Shown here: positions 35,950 to 45,599 of the stretch, in pieces
Numbering within the stretch: the stretch's first letter is position 1
Layout of the letters: every line of letters starts with the position of its first letter
Source of the DNA: CAWGJF01 sp963822905
Lineage (GTDB): Bacteria > Bacteroidota > Ignavibacteria > Ignavibacteriales > Ignavibacteriaceae
DNA length: 64,000 bases
Direction: 5' to 3'
Assembly (NCBI GenBank): GCA_963822905.1
Contig: CAWGJF010000002.1
Location: 434,001-498,000, forward strand
Made by a program: the position numbers and the translations under genes
The notes under the pieces: generated by a model
What the model was told of the DNA's origin: nothing
What the model saw: only the letters and a program-made list of their open reading frames with translations
Database searches by the model: none

Positions 35950-38940
35950 ATGAAGAGAAGTTCACTGCAATTCCTGATATTCCTACTAATAACAATCCTG
36001 CTTTACGCATGCAGCGGCCAACAAGAAGTCACAAAAGATGAACATATTCAGCAAACTCAGAACAAAACTGGTATCGTTTCTGAGATGCTGGAACAAGCGA
36101 GACAATCTTATTTAACTGCACAGACAAAGGTTGAGGAAAAAAATGTCAAAGAAGCAGTTGAAAATTTTGAATCAGCTCTAAGAATCATTAATAATCTGAG
36201 TTATTATCCGGGTGTTGAATACAATGAAGCTTATGTTGAACTCGAAAATTCTATAATTGAAGACTATAAAAATTTTGTAGATAGTCAGCCTGAATTGCCT
36301 GAAGGTGTTTCATTTGCTGCTCTTGAAGAATGGATGAAAGGATCAGTTCCTGAAATTGAACTACCCAAAGACGAGGATGCGTCCGAAGACCGAGTAATTG
36401 TGTCGGCTGAAATTCCGCTTGAAGTTAATCCTTATGTTGAGCAATGGCTGGATTATTTTAATGGTCGTGGAAAAGAGGTTATGGTTAGGTGGCTTTCACG
36501 TTCCGGTAAATACTTTCCAATGATGAGTAAAATATTTGCAGCCGAACAACTTCCACCTCAGCTTATGTATTTGAGTATGATGGAAAGCGGGTTGAATCCA
36601 ACAGCCAGATCCTGGGCGAGTGCTGTTGGCATGTGGCAATTTGTCAAATCCACAGGAAGACTATATGGACTGGAATCAGGATTTTATTTAGATGAAAGGA
36701 GAGACCCTGTTAAATCAACTACTGCAGCGGCAAAACACTTTAAAGAACTTTATTCTTCACTTGGAGATTGGTACCTTGCGTTGGCAGCATACAATTGTGG
36801 TGAGGGAAGAGTTCGCCGGGCAATGCAGAAAAGTGGAAAATCAGATTTTTGGGGGATTAGAAGATATTTGCCGAGAGAATCACGGAATTATGTCCCACAA
36901 TATATTGCTGTTTGTCTTATAGCAATGGACCCTGAAGCATACGGTTTATCTGACATCGAGTATGATAAACCATTGGAATTTGAAACTTATAACGTGAATG
37001 GAGCAATAGATCTTGAATTTCTTTCAAGTTGTGCAGGAACTGATCTTAAGACATTGATGGAATTAAACCCGGAATTAACTCAGCTCAGTACACCACCAAA
37101 TCTTGATGGAGGATATTCGCTGAAAATTCCAAAAGGATCAACAGAACTTTTTGCTACTAATATTCAGAATATTCCTGAATCAGCAAGAAGAACTTACCTG
37201 GTTCACCAGGTTCACAGGGGCGAAACACTTTCCCGGATTGCAAGAAAATATAATGTGAGTATTTATGATCTGGCTGATGCAAATAACATTTCTACAAAAT
37301 CTAAATTATATGTTGGTGTTAATTTAAGAATCCCTGTTCTGGTCAATCCTGAAGAATCGAATTATTCTTCAAATACAGATGTGTCACTTGCTGAAGAAAA
37401 CGGGACTAACGCAACAGACCAGGAATATGTTTCACCGTACCTTGAGCTCACTGGTTCAGAAGAAAATAAAGGCGAAGAGCAGATTGTGGATGCAAATCTG
37501 GACCAAACTGTTGACGAGGAAGTTACAGATGAAAATTTAGTAGCGGATAATTCAAATGAGGATGACCAGAAAGAAACTATAGGAACTATTGATCCTGTAA
37601 TTCCTGAAAACAGTGTTGAAGTTAAATATGGTGTTAAAAAAGATGACAGTCTTCTAGGTATAGCGGATAAGTTTAATGTTAGAGTAAGTGACATCAGAAA
37701 CTGGAATAATATTCCGTACACAACTACTGTTAGAGTTGGTCAGCGATTAAAAGTATATGTGCCTCAGGACTTAGAAGAATACTATGCTTCAATAGATAAG
37801 ACGACAAAGATTGAAGAAAAGGCACCAAATTATACTTCAAATGAAAATAATTCATCATTGAAGTATCACAAAATTAGAAGAGGTGAAAGTCTTGGTTTAA
37901 TCGCAGCAAAATATGGGGTAAGCGTAAGTACTTTAAAAGATTGGAATGACCTTTCTTCTAATAAAATTGTAGCAGGTAAAAGATTAAAAATATATTCAGA
38001 CGCCGTTCCGGAAAAAAATTATAAAGAAGAACCGGTTATCTCATCAAAAACAAATATTTACAGGTATAAAGTTAGAAGAGGTGATACAATTGGAGAAATT
38101 GCTGAGAGATTTGAGGTTTCAACACAACTTTTAAGAACATGGAATAGTTTAAGAAGCAATAAAATAATTGCTGGTCAAACACTTAAAATATATACAAGTG
38201 ATCCGGTAGTTTCAGTTGTTGATGACAGTAATAATTCAAATGAGAATGTTAATTATTATAAAATTAAAAAAGGTGACACAATAAGCCGGATAGCAGAAAG
38301 TTATGGAGTTGGAGTTGATGATATAAGGAATTGGAATAATTTGAATTCAAATAAAATTGTTTCAGGTAAAACGTTAAAAATCTATTCGAATAAAGGTCCT
38401 CATAATCCTAAACGAATTGATAAAGTTGCTATGAACAAAAAGGATAGTAAATCAGGTGAAGTAGTATATTATGAAATAAAGAATGGCGACACAATAGGAC
38501 AAATAGCAGAAAAATTTCATGTTAGTGTAGTAAATTTAAGAGGCTGGAATGATATCTCGGGGAATAAGATTATAGCAGGAAAAACTCTCGTTCTATATCC
38601 CGGAAATACATCACCAACAAAGAAATTGATAACGAGTAAGACAGGCGAAAAATATCACACCATCAGAAGAGGTGAAACCATTAGCCAGATAGCTGAAAAA
38701 TATAATGTTGCAATTTCAGATATTAAAAAGTGGAATGATTTTGGTGATACGAAAATAATTGCCGGTCAAAAGTTAGTGATAAAGCAGAGTGAGTTAAATG
38801 ATAGTGTACATATAGTCTCAAGAGGTGAATCCCTGTATTCGATTGCGAGACAATACAATACTTCTGTACAGCAGTTAAAAATGTTAAATAATTTAAGCGA
38901 CAGTAAAATCACAATCGGGCAAAAATTAAAAGTGAGTTGA
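35950..38940 (+). CDS. MltD-like lytic transglycosylase lipoprotein with eight LysM repeats
   Basis: ATG at 35950 with GGAG upstream is preferred over TTG at 35938. A lipobox (ILLYACSG) anchors it to the membrane. The SLT domain has the catalytic Glu in MYLSMMESGLNP, then SAVGMWQFVKSTGRLYGL and LAAYNCGEGRVRRAM. Eight LysM repeats of the type YKIRRGDTIGEIAEKFxV fill the C-terminal 60 percent, separated by Ser/Asn-rich linkers; the usual family has two to four. It should cut and hold peptidoglycan in the periplasm. Confidence 0.92.
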   Translation: MKRSSLQFLIFLLITILLYACSGQQEVTKDEHIQQTQNKTGIVSEMLEQARQSYLTAQTKVEEKNVKEAVENFESALRIINNLSYYPGVEYNEAYVELENSIIEDYKNFVDSQPELPEGVSFAALEEWMKGSVPEIELPKDEDASEDRVIVSAEIPLEVNPYVEQWLDYFNGRGKEVMVRWLSRSGKYFPMMSKIFAAEQLPPQLMYLSMMESGLNPTARSWASAVGMWQFVKSTGRLYGLESGFYLDERRDPVKSTTAAAKHFKELYSSLGDWYLALAAYNCGEGRVRRAMQKSGKSDFWGIRRYLPRESRNYVPQYIAVCLIAMDPEAYGLSDIEYDKPLEFETYNVNGAIDLEFLSSCAGTDLKTLMELNPELTQLSTPPNLDGGYSLKIPKGSTELFATNIQNIPESARRTYLVHQVHRGETLSRIARKYNVSIYDLADANNISTKSKLYVGVNLRIPVLVNPEESNYSSNTDVSLAEENGTNATDQEYVSPYLELTGSEENKGEEQIVDANLDQTVDEEVTDENLVADNSNEDDQKETIGTIDPVIPENSVEVKYGVKKDDSLLGIADKFNVRVSDIRNWNNIPYTTTVRVGQRLKVYVPQDLEEYYASIDKTTKIEEKAPNYTSNENNSSLKYHKIRRGESLGLIAAKYGVSVSTLKDWNDLSSNKIVAGKRLKIYSDAVPEKNYKEEPVISSKTNIYRYKVRRGDTIGEIAERFEVSTQLLRTWNSLRSNKIIAGQTLKIYTSDPVVSVVDDSNNSNENVNYYKIKKGDTISRIAESYGVGVDDIRNWNNLNSNKIVSGKTLKIYSNKGPHNPKRIDKVAMNKKDSKSGEVVYYEIKNGDTIGQIAEKFHVSVVNLRGWNDISGNKIIAGKTLVLYPGNTSPTKKLITSKTGEKYHTIRRGETISQIAEKYNVAISDIKKWNDFGDTKIIAGQKLVIKQSELNDSVHIVSRGESLYSIARQYNTSVQQLKMLNNLSDSKITIGQKLKVS

Positions 38941-39002
38941 TTTCACTAATCATTAATCTTAAGTTTGAGATGTAATTAATTAGTTCATAATAATATTGAT
39001 TC

Positions 39003-39090
<88 letters not shown>

Positions 39091-39108
39091 CGAGAATGAA
39101 AAGATTTT

Positions 39109-39132
39109 AGCCGTTTCTGAAACGGCTTTTTT
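39109..39132 (+). terminator. Riboswitch expression-platform terminator
   Basis: AGCCGTTT and AAACGGCT form an 8-bp stem with a CTG loop and a T run. The 5' arm repeats the P1 5' strand (GCCGTT), so the 3' strand of P1 (AACGGGCT) can pair with it instead, giving a plain antiterminator for low TPP. Confidence 0.88.
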
Positions 39133-39150
39133 ATTTTAAAGGAGTGAGAT

Positions 39151-41670
39151 ATGAAAATCTTTATCATTCTTTTTTTATTTTCTTTTCTTGCACTATTTGC
39201 ACAACAAATTACAATTGGCGGCAAGATTGTTGACTCTGAAACTGGTCTGCTGCTTCCAAATGCAAATGTTTATTTATCAGTTGATGAAGGAACCGGAACA
39301 TTTTCCAATCAGAATGGTGAGTTCTCTTTATCAGTTAAAGTTGAACAAGATGATTTTCTAATTATTAGTTATCTCGGGTATGAAACAAGGAAAATAAAAA
39401 TTAAAAACTTATCTGATGTTCCTTCAGTAGCTACTGCTGATGGAAATGTTATTTACACTTTTTATCTTAAAAGAAAAATCATTCCCTCTCAAACAATTCT
39501 TGTTGAATCCAGTGTTGGGAAAAAGGGAATTACACCACTCGCTTTTGACCAGGTTAAAAGGAAAGAACTTCAAAAAGAATACACTGTCTATGATATTCCA
39601 AAATATCTGAGTGATCTTCCTTCAACGACTTTTTATTCTGAAGGTGGCAATGGAATCGGGTACAATTATTTAAGCATCCGTGGATTTGATCAGAGAAGAA
39701 TTTCTGTTTCGATAAACGGCATTCCACAAAATGATCCCGAAGATCATAATGTTTACTGGCTTGATTTTCCGGATTTACTTGCAAGCACTGAATTGATCCA
39801 GGTTCAGCGTGGTGCTGGTTCAGGCGTTTTTGGTTATCCGGCAATTGGTGGTACCATAAATTTTATCACTTCTTCATTTACTGATAAACCGAAACTTGAA
39901 CTTTCTGCTTCTTATGGTTCTTATATAACAAAAAAATATTCTGCCTCTTTTTCAAGCGGATTGATAAATCAAAAATATGCTGTTTATGGAAAGCTTGGAC
40001 AAATTCGAAGTTCAGGATATAAAGATAAAACCTGGGTTGATTTTAAATCTTATTTTCTCTCAGCAGTCAGATATGATAAAAACTTCACAACTCAAATCAA
40101 TCTTTTTGGTGGTCCTGTAGCCGATGGACTGGGTTATACTGGTATTGCAAAATTTGCTATTAAGGACAGACAACTCAGGAAGAAAAACTATTCTTACTGG
40201 GAAGCGAATGAAGGTGAATATACTTATACTCTTGAAAGAAGAACTGATGAGATTGAAAACTTTTCACAACCGCATTATGAATTGTTAAATGAATGGCTGA
40301 TAAACGATCACCTTAAATTTAATTCAGCTTTGTTTGTTGTAACCGGCAAAGGTTTTTTTGATTATGATGGTTCGTGGGCAATTCCCGATTTTGGTTACGA
40401 TGATTATTTCAGATTAAAACAGAATGGATTTCTGCCTGATTCAGCTTATGGTCCGACTAATGCACTGATCCGAGCACAGGTTGAAAACACCCAGTATGGA
40501 TGGATTCCAAGATTTAGTCTTGAGCATAAAAATGGTGTATTATTTTTCGGGGGAGAATTAAGAAAACACAGGTCTCTTCATTGGGGTGCAATAAACTATG
40601 CTGAAAATCTTCCACCTGGTGTGACTAAGGATTATCATTATTATGAATATCGCGGTGGAAAAGATATTGCAAGCGCATTCGTTAATGAATCATATAATTT
40701 AAATGAGCATTTCAATTTGCTTGGCGAAATACAATTAGCTTATCATAATTATTTACTTTACAATGAAAAGTATTTAGGAACTGATTTTTCAGTTAGTAAT
40801 CTTTTTATAAATCCACGTTTTGGAATTAATTATAAACTAACTGATCAATCCAATATTTTCTTATCATTTGCAAGAGTTTCACGCGAGCCGAGATTAAAAG
40901 AATATTATGATGCAGCAGAATCAAGCGGCGGCGAACTACCGCAATTTGGTGTTGCTCCTGACGATTCTTATAATTTTAATGACCCACTTGTTAAACCTGA
41001 AACAATGAACGATTTTGAATTAGGTGCAGCATTTAACGGAGAACAATATTCTTTAACTCTAAATTTATTTTACATGCTTTTCAATGATGAAATTGTTAAG
41101 GATGGACAGGTTGATAGGTTTGGACAGCCGATAACTGGTAATGTTGACAAAACGGTTCATCTCGGTGCGGAGTTTTCTGCAATCTTGAAATTGTTGAATG
41201 ATAGGATAGAATTATTTGGTAATACAACAATAAGTAAAAACACAATTGAAGATGGAAAGTTTTTCGTCGATGAAAATAATTCTATTGATTTAAGCGGCAA
41301 CAGGATAACAGGCTTTCCTGATTTGCTTGCAAACCTCGGAGTAACTTATAATGACATGGGATTTTATCTAAGATTAACAGGAAAATATTTAGGTAAATTT
41401 TATTCAGATAATTATGATGAAAATTTAGGGAGTTATCTTCAACAATATCCAGGGTTTGTTGGTTATTCAGATAATGTTAATGAATCATATTTTGTTTCTG
41501 ATTTTTTCGCCAGCTACGAATTTAATTTGCTTGAAACAACCGCGTCGTGGAAAGTTTATGTACAGGTTAATAATATTTTTGATAATTTATATTCAGCAAA
41601 TGCAATCGGAAAAGAATTTTTCCCGGCAGCAGAACGAAACTGGTTTGCTGGAATTCAGGTTGGTTTATAA
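39151..41670 (+). CDS. TonB-dependent outer-membrane receptor, probably for thiamine
   Basis: AAGGAG precedes the ATG. After the signal peptide comes a carboxypeptidase-like beta-sandwich (ITIGGKIVDSETGLLLPNAN), then the plug domain (LSIRGFDQRRISVSINGIPQ; VQRGAGSGVFGYPAIGGTIN) and a 22-strand-type barrel ending in aromatic residues (NWFAGIQVGL). The TPP riboswitch directly upstream and thiamine pyrophosphokinase downstream indicate thiamine or a thiamine phosphate as substrate, as for the riboswitch-linked TonB receptors (Omr1) proposed in Bacteroidota. Confidence 0.9.
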   Translation: MKIFIILFLFSFLALFAQQITIGGKIVDSETGLLLPNANVYLSVDEGTGTFSNQNGEFSLSVKVEQDDFLIISYLGYETRKIKIKNLSDVPSVATADGNVIYTFYLKRKIIPSQTILVESSVGKKGITPLAFDQVKRKELQKEYTVYDIPKYLSDLPSTTFYSEGGNGIGYNYLSIRGFDQRRISVSINGIPQNDPEDHNVYWLDFPDLLASTELIQVQRGAGSGVFGYPAIGGTINFITSSFTDKPKLELSASYGSYITKKYSASFSSGLINQKYAVYGKLGQIRSSGYKDKTWVDFKSYFLSAVRYDKNFTTQINLFGGPVADGLGYTGIAKFAIKDRQLRKKNYSYWEANEGEYTYTLERRTDEIENFSQPHYELLNEWLINDHLKFNSALFVVTGKGFFDYDGSWAIPDFGYDDYFRLKQNGFLPDSAYGPTNALIRAQVENTQYGWIPRFSLEHKNGVLFFGGELRKHRSLHWGAINYAENLPPGVTKDYHYYEYRGGKDIASAFVNESYNLNEHFNLLGEIQLAYHNYLLYNEKYLGTDFSVSNLFINPRFGINYKLTDQSNIFLSFARVSREPRLKEYYDAAESSGGELPQFGVAPDDSYNFNDPLVKPETMNDFELGAAFNGEQYSLTLNLFYMLFNDEIVKDGQVDRFGQPITGNVDKTVHLGAEFSAILKLLNDRIELFGNTTISKNTIEDGKFFVDENNSIDLSGNRITGFPDLLANLGVTYNDMGFYLRLTGKYLGKFYSDNYDENLGSYLQQYPGFVGYSDNVNESYFVSDFFASYEFNLLETTASWKVYVQVNNIFDNLYSANAIGKEFFPAAERNWFAGIQVGL

Positions 41671-41674
41671 ATTG

Positions 41675-41701
41675 GTAGCACAGATTAGTAATCTGTGCTA
41701 C
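41675..41701 (+). repeat. Intercistronic 12-bp hairpin in the thiamine operon
   Basis: GTAGCACAGATT and AATCTGTGCTAC form a perfect 12-bp stem with an AGT loop, four bases after the receptor stop and 13 bases before the next start. It has no T run. It may protect the receptor mRNA or be another REP-like element. Confidence 0.75.
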
Positions 41702-41714
41702 GGGAAAAAATAAA

Positions 41715-42404
41715 TTGAAAAAATGTATCATACTGGCAAACGGAAAAGCTCCTAAAAAAAATCAGATAACATTCCTATTAAAGAATGGATTTGAAAAACT
41801 AATTTGTGCTGACGGTGGAGCAAATTCAGCTTTAAAACTAGGATTAGTGCCTGATTACATTATTGGTGATCTTGATTCTGTTTCAAGCATAGCTTTGAAT
41901 AGGTACAAATCCAAATCAAGAATTATAAAAATAAAAAGACAAAATGATACCGATGTAGAAAAGTGTTTGAAGTTTGCAATTAAATCAGGTTATTCTGAAG
42001 TTGTTTTAATGGGAGCAACCGGGAACAGGCTCGATCACACATTTTGTAATCTTGGAATTATAATAAAATTCTTTCACAATATAAAAATCATCCTCACGGC
42101 AGAAGACTCTATATTAATTCCTTATACAGGGAAAGTTGAATTGAAAACAGTTCCAGGTGAAACAATTTCAGTTTATGGAATTGACTCCAATACAAAAATC
42201 ACTTCATCAGGTTTAAAATATCCACTTAACAATGTGGCTTTACCATTTGGCGAAAAGGAAAGTACAAGTAATGTTTCTGAAAAAGAAAAAGTTAAACTTA
42301 ACGTTAAAGGTAAAGTAATTTTTGTCATTCGTGATTTTAATACATTGAAGAAAAATAATCTTTTCGGGTTTGCTCTTTTGGAAAATAAAGCAACCCAACG
42401 ATGA
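41715..42404 (+). CDS. thiN: Thiamine pyrophosphokinase
   Basis: A TTG start is required; no in-frame ATG lies nearby. The 229-residue protein has the family blocks CADGGANSALKLGLVPDYIIGDLDS, QNDTDVEKCL and MGATGNRLDHTFCNL. The enzyme converts thiamine and ATP to thiamine pyrophosphate, trapping the imported vitamin and making the riboswitch ligand. It overlaps the symporter gene by 4 bases (ATGA). Confidence 0.92.
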   Translation: MKKCIILANGKAPKKNQITFLLKNGFEKLICADGGANSALKLGLVPDYIIGDLDSVSSIALNRYKSKSRIIKIKRQNDTDVEKCLKFAIKSGYSEVVLMGATGNRLDHTFCNLGIIIKFFHNIKIILTAEDSILIPYTGKVELKTVPGETISVYGIDSNTKITSSGLKYPLNNVALPFGEKESTSNVSEKEKVKLNVKGKVIFVIRDFNTLKKNNLFGFALLENKATQR

Positions 42405-43784
42405 ATCTTTCCTCAACCGATATTTTAATAATAATTATATTCTTTGCTGGAATACTTTTAATTGGATTTTATACAAGCAGAAAAACAACTTCGGATGCAA
42501 ACGACTACCTGCTTGCCGGCAGGAAAATTGGTCTATTCCTTTTTATATTAACAAATGTTTCTACCTGGTATGGTGGAATACTCGGAGTAGGAGAGTTCAC
42601 TTACCGTTATGGACTAGTTAGCTGGTTCACACAAGGACTACCATATTATCTTTTTGCTTTTTTGTTTGCAATTTTCTTTGCAAAAAAAATAAGAGAAGCT
42701 TCCTTATTCACAATTCCAGATAAGCTTATCTGAAATTTATGGAAAGAAAGCTGGAATGCTTTCGGCTGTGATTGTATTTATTCTTGTTTCACCTGCTCCT
42801 TATTTGCTGATGACAGCAAGCTTGCTTTTATATATTTTTAATCTTCCGCTAATTCCTTCGATAATAATTGCTTTGATTTTGTCCATTGCGTATTTGCTTA
42901 AAGGCGGGTTTAAGTCAAATGTGTTTGTTGATTCGTTCCAGTTTTTTGTGATGTTTGCCGGGTTTATTGTCGTGGTGATTTTTTCTCTAAACCAGTTTGG
43001 TGGATTTAAGTTTATCTCTGACTCAGTCCCTCCTGAACATCTCGATCTAACCGGCGGAATGCCGGTAACATATTTAATCATCTGGTTTCTTATTGCACTC
43101 TGGACTTTTGCCGATCCGGGATTTCACCAGAGATGTTACGCAGCAAAAAGCGGCAGTGTTGCAATGAAAGGAATTATTATTTCAATTTTCTTCTGGGCGT
43201 TGTTTGATTTTTTAACTACAACAACCGGACTTTTCGCAAAAGGAGTTCTGCCCAATATTCAAAATCCCGTACTTGCTTTTCCAAAGTTTGCAGATGAGGT
43301 TTTACCTGCCGGACTAAAAGGAATTTTTTATGCTGCTTTATTTGCAACAATTCTTTCAACGCTTAACAGCTTCTTATTTTTGAGTGCTACTACAATCAGC
43401 CGGGATTTTATTTACAGAATTGAAAAATTTAATGACGAATCGAAATTAAGAAACTATACAATCGCGGGATTGATCATTTCTGGAGTTATCGCCGGAGTTC
43501 TTGCTTATACAATTCCATCTGTGATAGAAATATGGTACACGATTGGCTCTATGTTCATCCCGGGAATTATTCTTCCTGTAATCAGTGCATATTATCCAAA
43601 GTTGAGAGTTTCAAATAAAATAATTTTGATGGAAATGATTACTGCTGTTCTTTCAAGTATAGTTTGGTATTTTATCAGAGATAATTTTGCAAACATCTCA
43701 TTAGTAAATGAGATTGAACCAATGCTGGTGGGATTGTTTTTTGCAGTTGTAATTCATTTTGGTTTTTTATTCAATCATAAGTAA
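42401..43784 (+). pseudogene. Sodium/solute symporter (SSS family), candidate thiamine transporter, one frameshift
   Basis: The first part (to 42733) shows the SSS start DYLLAGRKIGLFLFILTNVSTWYGGILGVGEF; the second (from about 42729 in another frame) carries the remaining helices through FHQRCYAAKSG. One extra A at about 42728 (ctt[A]tct) breaks the frame; without it the sequence reads IPDKLSEIYGKKAGMLSAV. The joined protein is about 460 residues, normal for the family. The position in a TPP-regulated operon suggests an inner-membrane thiamine transporter like the PanF-related ThiV predicted elsewhere. The break may be a sequence error. Confidence 0.8.
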
Positions 43785-43956
43785 CTACTGACTTCCTTAA
43801 AGATAAGTTTTGCAGATTGTGATAAGTTTATTGGTAGCTCTGTTTTATTTTGCAATAAAAATGATTATTAATACAGCAATTATTTAAATAATTTATTGCA
43901 ACTTGTTAGTGGTTAAAAAATGTAAACTTTATAAATATGAGCGTTTAGAGTACATT

Positions 43957-44667
43957 ATGAAATGGTATCAGAAGCTAGTATTGGGCGGTGCAGCAGCACT
44001 CATATTCCTTCTAGGAGGCAGAACGCTAGCACAGAGTTATAATCCTCAAGATTCTACTAGACTTGCAATACTACAAGGAACAGTAATGGACGAAAACGAT
44101 CAGCCACAAGACAGCATAGAAGTAACAAAAATACAAACAACACCAACAATAGACAGCACAACAGTAATGACAGGACCAGACGGAAAATACTCATTCCCAA
44201 TAAAAGGAGTAATAATAACAGGAATACAAGACGAAAAACAAACAGAAACAATAGGAAAAATAAAATACATACCAAACAACCCGCAACTACAACTAAACCT
44301 AGAAAAATACTCAACAATAGAAACATACATAAGCGACGCAATAGGACAAACAACAACAATAGAAAACAAAGAACTAGAAGCAGGAACACACAACATAAAC
44401 ATAGAAAAAATAAGAAACTACGCAAACGGAGTATACATAATAGCAACAATAATAGACGGACAAATGTACGCAAACAAAATAAGCAAAATAGACAAAAACA
44501 CATACAGCTGGGGAGCAACAGGAAACAAAGAAAACCAACTAGAAAAAATACTAACAACAACAAAACAAAACAAAAAAACACTACAAAAACCACAAACAGA
44601 AGCAAACATAATAATAAAATACGTAGACCTAAAAAACAAACACTACAACTACAAAATAGACAGCTGA
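43957..44667 (+). CDS. Secreted protein, N-terminal part, with one-codon-per-residue usage
   Basis: ATG at 43957 begins a signal peptide (MKWYQKLVLGGAAALIFLLG ending near LAQSYN). Next comes a carboxypeptidase-regulatory-like beta-sandwich (LQGTVMDENDQPQDSIEV, then GPDGKYSFPIKG) and a segment resembling a T9SS-type sandwich (ETYISDAIGQTTTIE; NYANGVYIIATIIDGQMYAN). Codon use is ordinary up to about codon 48. From 44104 to 44664, 187 codons contain a single synonymous third base other than A or C (ccg at 44281). The TGA at 44665..44667 is probably a frameshift product, since removing T44665 joins the next part in the same codon style. Confidence 0.75.
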   Translation: MKWYQKLVLGGAAALIFLLGGRTLAQSYNPQDSTRLAILQGTVMDENDQPQDSIEVTKIQTTPTIDSTTVMTGPDGKYSFPIKGVIITGIQDEKQTETIGKIKYIPNNPQLQLNLEKYSTIETYISDAIGQTTTIENKELEAGTHNINIEKIRNYANGVYIIATIIDGQMYANKISKIDKNTYSWGATGNKENQLEKILTTTKQNKKTLQKPQTEANIIIKYVDLKNKHYNYKIDS

Positions 44668-45460
44668 TGCACCAATAAACACAAACAAAGACACAACAAT
44701 AAACATGTACATACTAACAAAAAAAAACCTAGACAAACCATTCACGCCATGGACAGACCCACCATACAATCAAGACACAATAAAAACACTAAGAAGATTA
44801 GTACTATGGTTATACAACGCACCACTCCCAGGACAAAAAGGATCATTAGAACCAGCAGTAACACCATGGCAAGCATTCCTAGACACAACAAACATGCCAG
44901 AAGGAACAGAAGACAGCATAAGAACAGCAATAAACTACATGCTAAACATAACAGGAATACCACCAGAACAACAATGGAACGAAACACCAAACTACATAGA
45001 ACCAGGATCAATAAACGAATGCGTAGCACTATTCCACTACGAGCCATCAACAACATTCGATCCACCAGGAGTACCATTCGCACTAGGAGGAAGACTAAAC
45101 GGAACAAATGTATACGGAATAGACCTAATATTCAACAAAGACTCACTAGCAAACGAAGACTTCGGAAAAGCAACAAGAATACTAATGCAAAAAGCACTAA
45201 TGAACACACCAGTATGGATACCAGACAGCAACTACTTCAACTACATAAAAGGACGAGAAAACATAACAACAGGAACATTCCAACTAGGACCAGTAAACTA
45301 CCCAACACCAGACGAAGTGCGAATAACAAAATACTTGACAAGAATGAACAGACTAAACACAGTACTAATAATAGGATACGACAACCTATCAGAACAAGAA
45401 CCAACAAACAACCCGACCCTCAAACACATAGGAGACGTGTGGGAGATGATAAAAAAGTAA
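44104..45460 (+). other. Compositional island: coding strand almost free of G and T at free positions
   Basis: In 44101..44160, 49 of 60 bases are A or C; in 44521..44580, 53 of 60. Thr is ACA, Ile ATA, Val GTA, Leu CTA, Pro CCA, Gly GGA, Ala GCA, Asn AAC, Asp GAC, Tyr TAC, Phe TTC, Gln CAA, Lys AAA and Arg AGA almost without exception; Ser alternates between AGC and TCA. The short stretch between the two frames (44669..44704) follows the same rule in the second frame. The surrounding genome prefers T-ending codons (GAT, AAT, TTT). Confidence 0.95.
44705..45460 (+). CDS. Secreted protein, C-terminal part, same unusual codon usage
   Basis: The open frame runs back without a stop to about 44666, so the ATG at 44705 is probably internal. 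I count 251 codons; excluding Met and Trp, 11 of about 238 end in G or T, and these cluster in the last 50 codons as usage relaxes. The sequence is Pro/Asn/Thr-rich (YILTKKNLDKPFTPWTDPPY; INECVALFHYEPS; YGIDLIFNKDSL; FQLGPVNYPTPDEVRITKYL). I recognise no family. Joined to the upstream part it makes one secreted protein of about 500 residues. Confidence 0.7.
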   Translation: MYILTKKNLDKPFTPWTDPPYNQDTIKTLRRLVLWLYNAPLPGQKGSLEPAVTPWQAFLDTTNMPEGTEDSIRTAINYMLNITGIPPEQQWNETPNYIEPGSINECVALFHYEPSTTFDPPGVPFALGGRLNGTNVYGIDLIFNKDSLANEDFGKATRILMQKALMNTPVWIPDSNYFNYIKGRENITTGTFQLGPVNYPTPDEVRITKYLTRMNRLNTVLIIGYDNLSEQEPTNNPTLKHIGDVWEMIKK

Positions 45461-45503
45461 TTCTCCTTCGCTAAGCTTTATAGATTGAATTTACTGATGA
45501 CTC

Positions 45504-45580
45504 AGCGTTCTCTGCGATTTTCTTGGCGATCTCCGCGAGAAAAAATATTCCACGCAAAAAACACAGAGATTGCCGCAAAG
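45504..45580. repeat. Imperfect inverted repeat of the CTCTGCG / CGCAAA type
   Basis: CTCTGCG with a following TTTTCTTGGCG faces CGCAAAAAACACAGAG. The wording resembles the dispersed CTCTGCG-GCAGAG type intergenic repeats seen in many environmental genomes. It lies between the codon-biased gene and the terC gene. Confidence 0.4.
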
Positions 45581-45599
45581 TTCCTATGGCGTCAGATTT

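Noticed and set aside
42500..42530. CTGCTTGCCGGCAGG read as another inserted palindrome
   Set aside because: It encodes YLLAGRK, a conserved motif of the sodium symporter family, so protein conservation explains it.
44057..44605. Long leftward reading frame of 182 codons, rich in Leu, Phe and Val
   Set aside because: It is the complement of the A/C-only coding island. Codons such as ACA and AAC on the plus strand become TGT and GTT on the minus strand and rarely form stops. It has no ribosome site and no sensible protein pattern.
44749..45474. Plus-strand reading frame of 241 codons rich in Thr, Asn, Lys and Arg, overlapping the biased gene
   Set aside because: Lack of T keeps all frames open in this island. 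The codon rule (four-fold NNA, two-fold NNC) holds only in the frame starting at 44705.
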